Assembly (NCBI GenBank): GCA_002633005.1 | Contig: NMRA01000181.1 | Span: forward strand, 8,284-69,823 | Direction of reading: 5' to 3' | Source of the DNA: Phoronis australis | Taxonomy: Eukaryota; Phoronida; Phoronidae | Length of the DNA: 61,540 bases | Shown: positions 1 to 12,520 of the stretch, piece after piece | Layout: the number at the start of each line of letters is the position of its first letter | Numbering within the stretch: position 1 is the stretch's first letter | Notes under the pieces: model-generated | Database searches by the model: none | Told to the model about the DNA's origin: nothing | What the model saw: only the letters and a program-made list of their open reading frames with translations | Translations under genes and position numbers: made by a program

Positions 1-810
1 TTAAACCTGTAGGCCTATATCTAGTATACACTGAGCTTTGGGCCAAGGCTTGGGTAACCCGGCGATGGTATGCGATGACCATCCCTTTAGAAGACGCCTT
101 TTTCGAAGAGTTTGAGCAACCAGGTGCCATACAAAAAGGCATAGCGAACCTTTTACAGCACTGTGGCAAACAATAAAAAAATAAGGACGATTGATACAAT
201 GATAAATTACGATGTAAACTCTTCAAATATGACATAAGCAATGAATGTGCAAAGCAGCCGATACCCCGCCGTTCACGTCACTGACACATCAGCCAATCAG
301 CGATCGCTTTCAGAATTCAGTGTTTTGACCATGAATACGAATTGGCTTTTGTTTGGCACGCAAGTCGGGCAAATGTGAGTTTTATTTGTATGTTAGAACC
401 GATTAACTGCAACATTATTTTGACTACAGTCCCCTTTTAAGCTCAGTACACGAATTCAACCCAAGTTGATCTGTGCTGCTTGATGACGTCAACTCCGCGT
501 GCGGAAAAACATCCCATCCTTTCCAACTTGAGAGCAGGTTGGAAACACAACCAGTTAATCACACGGAGTACACTAAACAGCGGACTTGGCACCCCCATCG
601 AATACAGGTGACTTGTGTCTCAAATAAGCCCACTTCTCCCGTCAAAAAACAACCTTTGATTTAGCCCAACTTAGTGTTATAAAATCGATAAAACCAGTCT
701 CGTGTCCCTTGAATAGATTAGAAAAAATTCTAGACTCGGGGAAGAACCGGCAGGTCGTCATCGCTTCAGACCACGCGGTTTAGTTTCAATCGTTAAGACA
801 GCCAACGCCC

Positions 811-1050
811 GGGCGTTTATTCGGAAAGGGGGGCGTGTAAACGGAAAGTCATAGCCTCGACTGATATGAAAATATCAGCGATTTTGTGCATAAAACGTGT
901 TCTTTTATTTTTTATTTTAAGTTAATAAATACACAGTTCGCCAACACTTTGTTCGTTTTTATAAATGATAAATGCTCCAAAAACTGACTTTGTGGCGAAA
1001 AGTTGACGCTAAGTGGCCTTTTAAGAGGACATTTTTCCAATAAACGCCCC
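811..1050. mobile_element. Short MITE-like inverted-repeat element
   Basis: The left end reads GGGCGTTTATTCGGAAA and the right end is its near-perfect reverse complement (TTTCCAATAAACGCCCC). The span is about 240 bp with no ORF. Related GGCGCTTATT sequences occur at 60003-60060. No clear target duplication is visible. Confidence 0.55.
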
Positions 1051-4000
1051 ACTATCTGGACACTTGACATCGGGTGGGCTTATCTACGAAAATCCCAGTA
1101 AGGCTTCACAGACTGGAGTATAAAACAGAATTTATACGTCGGACATTTCGTTGGAGTAGGCTTTTGAACGTACGGTAGAGATTAATAAAGTAATAAACTC
1201 TCTTACTCTCCAGTTTCTATGGAAACGCCTGTCCAACAGAAGAGACTGATCATTTTTGTGGCACCAGTTGTTTTCTGAAGCGCTGGGTCAAGAACTATCT
1301 TCTGGTGTCCGCCAATAGTTGCACCATGAGGGGTGAACCAAATCGAAACTAAATCACTGTTTCGTATCTGACTAGTACGCCGTAGGCCTTTTATTTGCGA
1401 TCCAAACTCTCACAACATCAAATATTTCTATTGCGAGAGAACTTAAAACATTCGTCAGCGAAGAACCGGGGTCCTTCTTCCGGTGGCGGGTTCAGATGGG
1501 GCCCGGCCATGTCTCCCTTAAAATTCTCCAAATCATTGTGAATATGTGACAACTAACTACCGTACTCGACAGTGGAACCCCAGCAAATATATTGCAGACA
1601 TTTCGATTTACTTATACAAAAACACAACGGATTTTGGTGTTTACTTCCACGGTGATGGTTTTCTTTCTATTGAGGAAGTTTTCTGATTCTCGATCGTCAC
1701 TAGAGACTAAAAATCGCTACAGGTCGTGAATTTTTTTCTGGAAAATTAGTACCGGAATGTTTTAATTCCAAACAACCCCAGTGTGTGAAAATCGTACACT
1801 TGCACAGGTATTTCCACTCCAAATAGTATCCCTAACTAGCCACCCCACCCATTTACTCAGCGTAGAGCAGTAGCACCAGGTTCAAGATGGTACACCGGAG
1901 TTTGACGAAAATAACGGTTATAATTCATGTTACCGTAAACCCAATATTTAGATGTTATGCGCAGAAACGAATCCTGACATTCGATCCGGGTACCAGAAAT
2001 TCCCAAGACCGCATTTTCGAACACTGCAGTCTCTAATATTTATCTTGAAACAATTAATTGGTGTACACAAAGTCCGACACAATGCCAACCAAATATCGGT
2101 AGCATCAACGTGATTGTGAGAAAAAATATGATAACTCGTAAAATCTTGTTTAGTTTCAATTCCAAATAATTTAAAGCCAATAAAAATAAAAAAAACAAGG
2201 AGTAACTCTAGGAAAACCTAAGTCACATATAAAATACATTCTATTAATAACAAAATAAGAAGAATTTAAAACAATTTACGAATGACGAGTTTAACAAGTA
2301 CACAGACTGTCTAAGTCCTAATGACTTCCTGGTCCTAGTAAATAACCTCTGTTAGCACACTGCGGCGATGGAGTATGATGTCATAATCTTGGGCAAATTG
2401 TACGGATATTCTTGCCCAAAAGCGGAAACAAGAGCCCACATAGATAAGAACAAAGACAATCTATTCTAATGGAAAAATAAATGAGTGCCTAAAAGCAATA
2501 TAAGCCACCAGTTTTATTTAATGCAAAATTCCTTGCACAACGCTACATAACAAGTACTTCAATCTTGTTGAAAAGACGTGGTGAGTGAATATTTAACATC
2601 TTTCTTATTGAAGTATGGCGTTTATAAGCATTGTTTGGGGTGTTGTTAGCTTCGATCAAATTAGAGGGACATTAAAAAGTTGATTAATGGAATAAGCCGT
2701 AGTCCTACTGTTAAATCAAACGCACTACCTAACCAGTTACAGAATAATCCTCTGTCACCACAGACTAGTATGCTGTCACTGAACTAAATTCAAATCAACA
2801 AGCGACAGCGTATTTTAAGCGTTACGACACCAAACTTGATTTCGCAGAATGTTTGGCAGACAAAGGCGAGAATTGGTGATCAGTAATAAAATCAGAAATA
2901 CACAACGGATTTCGTTGTTTTATAACCCCTACTCTGAACCTAAGCTAGTAACTTCAAGAAGTCTACCCATGCAATAAAAAACTCAAAAACGCATTCTGTA
3001 GATACTCCACCTGCAATTCATCAATTATTTTGAAAATTCCCTATCTCATTCTTGTTATTTTGAAAACATTTCATTTTACGCGCTGCACGAGGTTCGATTC
3101 GGTGCAACGCGACAAGTTATCTTCAAACGGAAACTAAGGAGCGAGTTCTCAAACAACGAACAGTAAGGTTGCGTAATCCTGTATTGACAGTTCTGCCCAT
3201 TCAGCCAAACATCAACAAAAATTAACTCGGCAAAATAACGTATTTTCAGAAAGCAGAAAGTCTATTTGATTTTTGCCTTTATTCCAATTTATAATCGATT
3301 GGGTTACGGGAACATGTCGTAAAGAAATTCAGCAAAAAAGAAAGACACGTTCATAACACACCCAAAGGCATCGATAACTCCACCAAATTTCGTTTGATAT
3401 AGATGTTCAAAATAAAATCAATCTCAGAAACGCCGTTACCGTTGTCTAAATGATCATTTCGTTCTCGCGTTTATGCAATTTTTGATTAGTTCATAGAATC
3501 GTGAAGTCCTATTTATGGTGATCAGTCTTGCAAAAGTGAGTCGTCTCAAAATAATTCCCAACAACACTTTGGAGAAAATGCTTAAAACTTAGCATCTGAA
3601 AGTTTCATTTGAATCAGCCATTTTTGAGACATGTTTCGAATTTAGCCTCAAATGTGTATATTTTCTTGGGTTCCACATAACTTTAACCAGGTCGCTTGGA
3701 AAGATAGAGAACTTCTCTATAGAGCTCCATGATTATTGCAAAATTAAAAGGCAAGAAGAAAGTAAAAAAGCCTTGATGAAAAAGCTCGTAACACCTGTTG
3801 TAAGCTCGTTCAATCTTCACATTCTAGTCCTGCTTCACTGTCGTTCACTACGCGTCATTCAAGCAGTTCATTGATCTAAGAAGACTATTTCATGATTGTG
3901 CTTCTAAACTTCAGCTATGATCCTTTGAACCCAAGTCACAGACCAGTAGACACCCAAACCCGTGGTACAAATTTGTAAACCCGCGGCTCCTATTGTAAAC

Positions 4001-4270
4001 TCCACACGTACAACTAAGTTGACTGAACTCCAGTCGGGGATCAGACGGGCGTGGAATATGATCCCAGCGACCGGCATTAGATTAACGAGTGGGGTTTGGG
4101 GCGCGAGTAGAGAAATGGTATGCAATGGTATTTGTGTCTGCTGACCCTAATCTGGGATTTGGTGGAACGTAGCTGGAATTTGAGAGGCACGGGGATGGAA
4201 TCCTTCAATTCTCTTCTATTTTGTCGATGTAATGAACGTTACCAAATCTTCATGGGGGAGGTGAGCATAT

Positions 4271-4456
4271 TCACCCACATCCCTTGTCTGCATCTGCACT
4301 GCATTCAATCACTTTGCGCACGTTGACCTGGCACTCATGCACAGCTGGCCAGTGATCCTGTGGTCGCTTGCATGAAACGCTCCCAAGATGAGGTACTCGG
4401 CACTTCCTGAACTTTTCACCGCATTTGTGAACATGTGAAACACTGTTCTTTCTCAT
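4271..4456 (-). CDS. Uncharacterised Cys/His-rich short ORF
   Basis: A 61-codon frame with seven cysteines and four histidines after the first Met, ending DKGCG and a stop. The segment HECQVNVRKVIEC faintly recalls NFX1-type (ZNFX1) zinc-finger spacing, but this is only an impression. It ends about 330 bp before GPB5 copy A and lies on the opposite strand. It could be an exon remnant or chance. Confidence 0.2.
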   Translation of the reverse strand: MRKNSVSHVHKCGEKFRKCRVPHLGSVSCKRPQDHWPAVHECQVNVRKVIECSADADKGCG

Positions 4457-4789
4457 GCTCTGTTATTCTCATTATTACGTAACTTTTGGTTTTGATACCA
4501 ACCAAGAGTAAACTCTATGTTGAATATTCAAAATTTTTGAAAATAAAAAGGATTTTTTCACGCATCGCCCCTAATTTAAGTCCCCAATTTTCTGATTGAA
4601 ATACGGTCTCATTTCTTAAATATAACACTAGAAACAGTCGTTAGTCAGAGATAAAATGATAGAAACATACAACACTAAGTCACAAATAAGCAGCAAACTT
4701 AGGAGATTTAGTCGGCCCCTATTTGGGATTCCTGCCTACACATACTTAACTATGAACAACGAGATGCTTCTCGAATTTTTTCAGACAAC

Positions 4790-4984
4790 ATGGATTCGAC
4801 AGCAAAGAGCTTTTGTATCACGCTTTTAATAACGATATAGATGTTTGCGATGCTGGCAAATGGCGACTTGCTGGATACTACCCTGGATTGCTTAGTGAGA
4901 GAGTACAGATACAGAGAAGAGACGGCCCACTGTTGGGATATGGTCGATGTTAAAGCCTGCTGGGGAAGATGCAGAACATTAGAG
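4790..4984 (+). CDS. GPB5: GPB5 copy A exon 1 (contains in-frame TAG)
   Basis: Sixty-five codons aligned one to one with copy B: DTTLDCLVREYRY, HCWDM, KACWGRC. The stop is codon 17. The N-glycosylation sequon of copy B (NES) reads REE here, so it is lost. Confidence 0.9.
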
Positions 4985-6079
4985 GTAAACAGTGTAACCA
5001 TAGACTATAATCTAGGGTGTAACAAACAGCGACGAAGAAACTGCAAACGCAAAGATGCGCAAGCCCACGTACACCGGTAGAGAGAATTGGCCCGTAATTG
5101 TATTTGCGACATTTCATGAATGGGTCTACGATTGTTTAGAGCAATCAATAACACATCGCAAGCCTCGGAATTTTGACGAAATTTCAAGAGGTTTTGCCCA
5201 CGCCATAATATTAGACTCGTGTAGGATTCTTCCTGTTCTGCACGCCTACAAAGTAAAACTAACAACTAAGCATGTTTTATTAGCATCAGCTGCAAGTTAC
5301 AATAAGGTTTGTCACACGATTTCTGACTTGACAAATTTTGGTTAAAAGACAATCAGAAATTATCTTGATTTTAATTGAAAACAATTAGTGTAACTTATCT
5401 GTTTAGCACTTTTTGTGACGGACGTACATAAACGGCACCATTATATCCCTGAATTAGCCTTTGACCAAGAGAGGTCGCCGGTGCGCGACGGGTCAAACGA
5501 TATCAGGATAGTTTAGACACCATGTGATGGCACAAAATTCATAACGCGATGGAATTCTCATAAATTGCTCACTAATGAAAAAAAGCAACACACCGTTAAA
5601 ACAATGGTACTTTTGAGGTCAATTAAACCCTCCAAATGGGCTCACATATCCACAATTGAAAGTTACATGAAAATCAATTCAAATATGGGTCATGAATTTA
5701 GAGAGATTGTCCTTTTAGAAGAGACCAGAAATAGTAGTATTGTCCCAATTTATTTTTTTTTACCTTTTCACGGAATTGTCCAGATATCGATAGAAATTTA
5801 CTATCAGGTGACTTGGAGTACGTATAGTGAAAACCATGAACATCTAAGTGGACAACCATCTTGGTGTGTGTATCGACGGTCAAAAGCTCCCTATATCTAA
5901 AGTCGAACGTTGACTATTGCTGTAACACTTCGGATTTGCTGTAGCCTCACGACAATATCAACACAGTCCAAAACCAAGGCGGCTGGTGCGAAACGTTTTG
6001 ACTTTGTACAGGGGAACTGTTACCAATGCGACACCAATACAACGGTGTAATGACCCACCTAATTTCATTTTTTTTACAG

Positions 6080-6358
6080 CACCCCTACTACAAGAAGCCT
6101 TACAAAATTTCGAATCATGTAGTCTGCACGCACGACTTGTACGAGACCAAGACGGTTTCCCTGACAAATTGTCAGCCAGGATACCAGGCAGAGACAGTAT
6201 CCATCATTACGGCCAAGGAATGCAAATGTAAAATATGCGACAAAAAACAACCCACTGCACCGCGAATTTTTGAAACAGGGACTCCTTGGAGATTTCGGCA
6301 CATTAACAAATTTAAAAATGCATCATTTTTATTATTTTTGTATCCACTAAATAATTAA
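6080..6358 (+). CDS. GPB5: GPB5 copy A exon 2 (frame-shifted tail)
   Basis: The acceptor TTTTTTTTACAG precedes HPYYKKPYKISNHVVC. The knot half TNCQPG...KECKCKIC is intact. After CDKK the open frame continues for 36 residues rich in Phe and Leu with no family resemblance. In the next frame a short C-terminus with THC stops at 6271-6273, which matches copy B. Confidence 0.88.
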   Translation, partial: HPYYKKPYKISNHVVCTHDLYETKTVSLTNCQPGYQAETVSIITAKECKCKICDKKQPTAPRIFETGTPWRFRHINKFKNASFLLFLYPLNN

Positions 6359-6659
6359 ATTTCCGTAAGTACTTTATAGAACTAAAAGTTAATGAGTAAC
6401 ACAGGACGTGAAAGTGAGCCTAACCGTATGCACATGAAAGTTTCAAAAATTCTTTAAAGTAAAATTATTGTAAAGTGTTTCAAATTTACCAACAGTTAAA
6501 CACTTCAAAATTTCCAGATTCTTTATGCTTCGAATAATCGTGAACCGAAAAGACTGAAAATTCCAAGTCCTGTGCCTGACGTATGTGCTTACTTCTAGAT
6601 GATCAGCTAAAAAGTGGTAGAAAAACACCGATTAAACAGTACTACTATATGATGTTGAC

Positions 6660-6750
6660 CAGATATATATTAAAAACCCGCCTTCCAGCAAGACAAGCGT
6701 TTGATTTAGACCACTTACAGTTATGAAATTGATCTCAAATTGTTCCTTAC
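6660..6750. repeat. Dispersed repeat, shared with 35870-35945
   Basis: Around 6690-6750 the sequence reads as a diverged copy of 35870-35945 in the same orientation (shared CTTCCA..., TTTGAT.TAGACCACTT, ATTG.TCTC and TTGTTC.TTA blocks). The ends of the family cannot be defined from two copies. Confidence 0.5.
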
Positions 6751-7098
6751 AACCCATCACTGTCTGTGACCAGGGTGTACAAGTTAGTCCGTCATGGCAC
6801 GTCACGTGGCGCGTCAAGCATGGTCTCAAGGAATCACGAAATGACGGTTATTTGCAACCTCAGAAGTCACTTCTCATCTGAGTACAAGACAAGTTGAGCC
6901 TGTTTTTAAAGTGAAACGTACCGTAAATCAAAAGTTCGAAGATCGCGGGTTTACAACTGGATTAAAATGCACTGCTTCATCGATCATTCAGGTTTTACCA
7001 GCCTATCTTAATAAATGCCAGACCTTAAAATAGGCGTTGAAAGGTTTGCCTTATGAGTGGAATTGAGAAATTGAAGCAAATGTGAGTGAAGACACTCT

Positions 7099-7332
7099 AT
7101 GGATTGCCACCTGTTTCTCCTCCGCACCCTCGATCACTACCTGGTAATTTCACTCCGAGGCCGACAATTTTTCTCCCATCTACCCCCTGTCGAGACCAGT
7201 ATTACCTGCACCTTCACTTCGTCGACACAAGTTGTACCTCTCCGACATGTGTTTGCCTACTTCCATCCCTGTGTGGTCATTTCAACAGGGCCGGAGGAAT
7301 GTAAACATTCTTTGGGGTTTAACAAAAACTGA
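7099..7332 (+). CDS. Unrecognised ORF in a locally GC-rich patch
   Basis: A 77-codon frame in sequence clearly richer in C than its surroundings (7086-7410). Overlapping frames are open as well, so the openness may only reflect base composition. No domain is recognised and no clear splice site fixes its ends. Confidence 0.15.
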   Translation: MDCHLFLLRTLDHYLVISLRGRQFFSHLPPVETSITCTFTSSTQVVPLRHVFAYFHPCVVISTGPEECKHSLGFNKN

Positions 7333-7445
7333 TTCAACTTCGCCAAACTTTCATCATCCCGTGGGGCGGAATTTCAGACTCCTCCCTACCACCATGACTT
7401 CGCCAGTCCCGCCTTAGTCGTGCGAATTTTGATGTTGGGGAGGCG

Positions 7446-7573
7446 CAGTGGCGGATTAAGGGGGCCAAGGCCCCCTAAAATCCTCCCATGTTCCATTTGG
7501 CAGCTCAGGGGTACGAATGTTTGGCGTAATACTTTTACCTGTCCCCCAATTCAAAATCCTGGATCCGCCCCTG
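7446..7573. mobile_element. MITE of the CAGTGGCGGAT family
   Basis: The ends are CAGTGGCGGATTAAGGGGG and the reverse complement of CAGGGGCGGATCCAGGATTT, about 128 bp apart. Internal sequence (GGCCAAGG... and CAAAATCCTGG) matches the element at 59381-59513 in opposite orientation. Confidence 0.7.
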
Positions 7574-8432
7574 GGAGGAGAGGGCAAAAATTAATGAAAC
7601 ACCTTGATGGGGTTTACGAGATACAATTGCCTACTGCCGGTAGTCAAGGACTGTAAAATACCCGATGGTGTGTTCTTCCATCGGCTGTTGCTTGCAAAAA
7701 AACAAAAAGCCCATTTTTTATTTTCTTAGTCAGACAGCAAACAGATGTTAAATATTAGCCGAAATCACCAGCACGTCGCAAACTGGACCCCAGAGCACCT
7801 CAAATTGCTAAAAATCAAATACTCCGGTACACAGAATGGGCAAAATTTACCGAATTTTGGCACTCCAATGAAGATAAACAGAAACCCCACTGAAAATGAT
7901 AGAGAGATTCAAAGATTTTCCCATTATTTTAAACAGTTTTAAAACTACCTTACCTCCTGAACCGCTTTGAACCAAAATTGGGCTATTTTGGGACAAAATA
8001 TGCATGATGCTCCAACTTAAAAAATATGGTCCAAAACTGAAACAAACATTTTGAATATATCTCACCAAGACGTCTGAACGAACATTTTTTTTCAAGATTT
8101 GAGTAGGTGACCCTAGAGTCGACCTTCATTTGCTACCATGGAATGGCAGTTAATAGGTCTGAGGCCTGTGTCTCAAATAGTTGTTTTTTGTCGGACTTTC
8201 GGCTAAAACTCAGGTCTACGGGTGGCTTAAGGAGAGAATTAGTTTTGACTATTCGTAGTCAAAACGTAAAAGCCAATTTAGCCTCCTTAGAGAAAAGGCC
8301 GATAACGACCTCAATCCAAAAAAAATTCTAATTTGAGTATTGAACAATATGAGACCAGTTTTGTTACGGTAAGTGATCTAAATTGTTTTTCTCAGAGGGC
8401 GCGGATTTGCTGCCCCTTTAATATTCTATTAA

Positions 8433-8678
8433 TTGCAAAAGCAAGCTAAACAAAACTGGAGTGACAAATTTATCAAGGTAGCCTGTGACACTGCATTGAA
8501 ATCTAGAACAAGTTCGATTTCCGTCAGCCCACCAGATAACATCTGTTATGGGACGTGTATAGCACCTTCTCTCAGAATTGCACTACAGAACGGAGCATGG
8601 CGTACTGACAACTCAGTGTTGGTTATGTATCTAACGGTGGTTAATGACGATAGGAATGGTTTCCGCTTGGTACAATAA
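8433..8678 (+). CDS. ORF with a cystine-knot-like C-x-G-x-C motif (unproven exon)
   Basis: Open from a TAA at about 8430 to a TAA at 8676 with no usable internal ATG, so it could only be an internal or terminal exon. It contains VACDT and NICYGTC; the CYGTC spacing resembles the C-x-G-x-C of glycoprotein hormones. The later cysteines of that fold are missing and no strong acceptor is seen. It is most likely chance or a decayed exon. Confidence 0.15.
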   Translation: MQKQAKQNWSDKFIKVACDTALKSRTSSISVSPPDNICYGTCIAPSLRIALQNGAWRTDNSVLVMYLTVVNDDRNGFRLVQ

Positions 8679-10886
8679 GGGGAAAATAAAAAAAGCATAC
8701 TATATTTTCCCAGGTACAATGCAGTTTTCCAGCGAAACCAAAGTAATGGTCTGTAAGAGACAGTGGGTAATGTTATATCTCTTGATATCGCCTTCGTATA
8801 CTTGCCAACTGTCCGCTCCGGGCGGGACAGTCCCGCCTTTTCAAGGTTTATCCCACCCTCCCTCTACACTATCAAGATGTCCCACTTTTTGACAGCCGGC
8901 CAAATTATATAATATTGTGATATTCCACGCCACACAATAAACACTGTTAAGCCCGGAAAGTTGGGGAGTTAATACACCTGTGATTTTCTGTTCAAGCAAA
9001 GAAAAATACTGCCAGGGTATTTTGACCCTCGTAATTTTCTGACGGAAAGAAAAAAAGATCGCCGAGACTTTCTCGGTCGCTTGCATTACACGCGAATTCA
9101 GTTCGAGCAAAAAGGAAAAAATAATAAAAAAGAATAAAAGGTAAAATATTTCATTTAGCTTATGTTTCTGTCTGCTTAGTATGACGCTTCAAACGTCGTA
9201 GACCCAAGTGTCCAGCTTTTTATCGAAATGTCCATTTTAACCCGGGGTCTCGTTTTTTCATTCTCAGATGTTGGCAACTATGACTTCGCTTTCGAGTTCG
9301 TTTCTTCTTTCTTATGTTCTATGTAATGCTACGTAGTCGTGTTTGCTTTGTTATCACTTAAATGTTAATGAGCAAAAAAAAAAACAAAAAAACATACAGC
9401 TATTGATTCCAATAGCATTCTATCAACACTAACCAACTGACGAGGTTTCCTAACTATTCCCCAGTCAAGGCCCGTGTATTCATAGGGAGAGCCAGCGAAA
9501 CAAAAACTGTGTTAATAATGTAATGAAGTTCGACTGTTTGCCAGAAGGCGTAAAGCAGTCGTCATTTTAAGACATTTTCTAACTTTTAAAGCATTTGAAT
9601 AAGATTTTAAATAACAGATAATTTCATTTGAAAATGTTCATTTTGCATCCAGTTTATGTTACCTTGGCGTTTAATAATAGCGCGGGACATCAACTTTCAG
9701 AATGACGTCATACTGAACAATAGGCAAACACAAGTGAAGACGAATTAATCTTAACAACAAGTTCACCTTGAATTTTTTAAAAAGTTATATTTCGTTTTTT
9801 TTTGCCCACTACAAATGCAAAGTTGTTGGGGTCACCACAGCCGCATATACAAAGGCACCACCACCACCACAAATGTGAAATGTACATGGGTTAGTGAAAA
9901 TTGATATCCTTTTTAAACGGATTAATTTCGTTGTCGGATTTCAGTTTTACGTTTTGAAAAGTTTGAATATATTTCCCAACTTCCTGATTTGCTTACGTTC
10001 ACAGTCGGCATAACTAAAGTAAACGCTTTTTGCGGAATTGAGAAAAGGGCATCAATATAAAATTAAATGCAAAAGAAGTTTTGTGACGAGCGGACCAATC
10101 TATGCCTGGTTAAGATGGCCAGCCTTCGTTCATAAATTACTTGACTTCATTTCGACGACCAGTCCCGAGACAGAACAAATCGGAGTGGTTTAGTCTCTGC
10201 TATGCTATTAGTAAAAAGACACTTATCTTCAAATTCGTTGATTGGATTATAGAGGGCGCTACGTTTCAAAATGCACTTGAAGGTAGCACTCAACAGTTTT
10301 GCTGATTATGGTCTTGGCAGCTGCAACAGTTTGTTGCACACTACGTACAAAACCTGAAAAATGTATCAAAGACGTCAATGATTCCCTTTTTCATCCGGAA
10401 GAGCAGCCGGCAAATTAAAAAAACGGACAAAAATACACCAAATCTGCTAAATTTCAACTTTCTTCTTGCAAGCAGTAAAGGTTTGATAAAAGCCAAATCT
10501 GAAAATAAAATGGGCCAAGGTGTCAAGAACTGGTAATATTTCACTCAAAGCAGACTCAACAATCAAGGTAATGTCATTCGTAGACTTCACATGTAGCACA
10601 AAATTTAAAATGCCCAGTCAACCCAGCGGGCGCTATTTATTAATAAAATTGAGGCATGTACAAGGAAATGTAAATTCAAACATGGCTCTATAAAACTAGC
10701 GAGTGCCACCAAATTTTATTTTTCTTTTAACTCGAGAATACGGTCCACGAGTTTGAGTACGTCCTGAAAGGACTTGAGAAAAGTTCGGATATCCCATCTG
10801 ATGAGCGTTACTCCAGTAATGCGTATGTGAGCAATTTACGGGTCTGAGTAGGCTTTGGTGGTAAGAGGTAGTAGCGAGCAGAAGGA

Positions 10887-10901
10887 GGGGGGGGGGGGGG
10901 N
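10887..10901. other. Poly-G tract with an assembly gap (one N)
   Basis: An uninterrupted G run is followed by N and then CCCC. Similar G runs with Ns occur at 29332-29357 and 36440-36463. Confidence 0.8.
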
Positions 10902-11709
10902 CCCCGGGCAACCACAATGCTGGAGGGCATCCAATCAATATAAATACTTTTCTGAAAGTGTGACTGATCTGCAAGTAAACTGAATAAATTTTTGTTTTAC
11001 GTTTCATTTCCTTTACTTTTCTTAGTACTAGGCTCCATGATTTGAATAGAGAGAGGGGCATCCAACAAAGAAATCACCAAACCTCTGCACACTACTGGTC
11101 GCAGGCCCAGTTGTGACTGCCATCAAGATAGGTCCGATTTTTTTATCTGCTCGTGTTTTTGTCAATAGATGTCGCAGTCACAGCTGGCGCCTCTCGGGTG
11201 ATAGGTGCTACCTAGGTTTTGACATTACAGCCGGTGTTCTTTATAGTCATACGGATGATGACGAAAGTCGGCAGAAAATCAATAGAGAAGACGAGCGAAC
11301 CAGTCTCATACCGTGATGGTAGCCCCTGTAACTAGGATTACGGGCTTTGTTGAATTAATAGGATTGGCAGTTTTACAAAGATTAGCCCGCTAGTAACTTG
11401 CTCTCAATGACCTTTTTGTTTTTGTGAATTAATGCGACAGATCAATAACAAAGTAGTAAGCAATGAATAAACACTAATTGTTTTGAGAATGCCAACTTTG
11501 TGACAAAAATAATTCATGTTTGGCAGAAAATAGCATTAAAGGCTAATTATAGCAAACGGAAACAACGTGGACAACAGAGCACCAAACCTGAGTATGACTT
11601 TAACAAGTTTAATTGTAGTTCAAAAGATCAATAAAGATGTGTCGTCATACTAATAGAACATCGGGGAAATTGGAAGACACAATAGGCCTACGTACAAACA
11701 AGTGACAAC

Positions 11710-11934
11710 ATGGAAATAAAAATTGACCATTTAGTGTCCACTGCGAAATGGCTCTACGGTAGTTTTCCTGAACAATATGTATTTAACAAGTACACAACAA
11801 TCTTCCGCAGAAATCAGGCCAACATTAAAACTTGGAGTGACCTCAAATTTCCGCAGAATAATGTCGACGACACCTCACCTTGGGTGGAGTGTAAACTTGA
11901 ACTCATCAGCGACACAGTGAATTCTGAGAAATAA
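11710..11934 (+). CDS. Unrecognised short ORF
   Basis: A 74-codon ATG-to-stop frame rich in Trp, Asn and Lys, with no signal peptide and no recognised domain. It lies about 590 bp before another modest ORF (12521-12832) on the same strand. The two could be exons of one orphan gene or chance frames. Confidence 0.15.
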   Translation: MEIKIDHLVSTAKWLYGSFPEQYVFNKYTTIFRRNQANIKTWSDLKFPQNNVDDTSPWVECKLELISDTVNSEK

Positions 11935-12520
11935 TTATCGATTAACACATGGGCGCTTAATTAGTAATTGTTCGTGTATTTTTAACCGCAACCTTGCTGC
12001 TGCATATTGACCGGGAGATTACTACAGTAGCACATGAGGGTCAAAATACAGTAACATATAACCTCAAATTCCTGAAGGCTGATGAGCGGAAGATTGATAA
12101 AAACTATCAAATCGTAATTTAGAAGAAACGAAATTCCTGGGCGGCAATCTAATCCGACTGAGTGTCAACCACTCAAACAGTTAAACGACGTTGCAAAACT
12201 TAAGTTAACTTATGACAACGTTGATGGGCTCAGACAAGGTCTTAGTGAACTGGCTTAGTTTTTATTTCCCTGGACTTCTCCATTTGAAGTCAGTCAGTGC
12301 TCACTAAACAAAACACCAACACAAATCGACACTTGTTCTGCTTGGCAAGTTTCAAAGCACAGAGCAACGAGCAACTGTTTCAGCTGAAACGCGCTAATTA
12401 ACATTACCTACTGAGACAATAGTCTGTAACAGGGTAATTTCCGATAGGGGAAATGTCTCTGTAAATAAATAATCACAGTCTTTTAGATTTTCTAAAATTT
12501 CAAGAACGTGCCAAGCGAAA

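Larger units (their letters stand above)
1..4700. other. Gene-poor AT-rich stretch
   Basis: No convincing exon is seen. The only structured item in 1-3900 is the short inverted-repeat element at 811-1050. Short ORFs at 3904-4326 look like chance. Confidence 0.6.
4790..6358 (+). pseudogene. GPB5: GPB5 copy A, tandem paralogue with a stop in the signal peptide and a C-terminal frameshift
   Basis: The architecture is that of copy B: an acceptor (TTTTTTCAG) five bases before the ATG, a 195-nt first exon (4790-4984) ending GAG|GTAAAC after CWGRC, a phase-0 intron of 1,095 bp, and a second exon from 6080. Nine knot cysteines align with copy B. There are two lesions. Codon 17 (4838-4840) is TAG, in the middle of the hydrophobic signal-peptide core; translation could restart at Met 4841 but would lack a proper signal peptide. 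Near 6242-6247 an A-run is one base short relative to copy B, so the frame runs on to a stop at 6356-6358 and the THC motif (tenth cysteine) falls in another frame. The coding body is otherwise well conserved, so it is either a recent pseudogene or a functional gene with base-call errors. Sequence alone cannot decide. Confidence 0.9.

Noticed and set aside
5055-5345. A 96-codon + frame.
   Set aside because: It lies inside the GPB5 copy A intron, overlaps an opposite-strand frame and has no family features.
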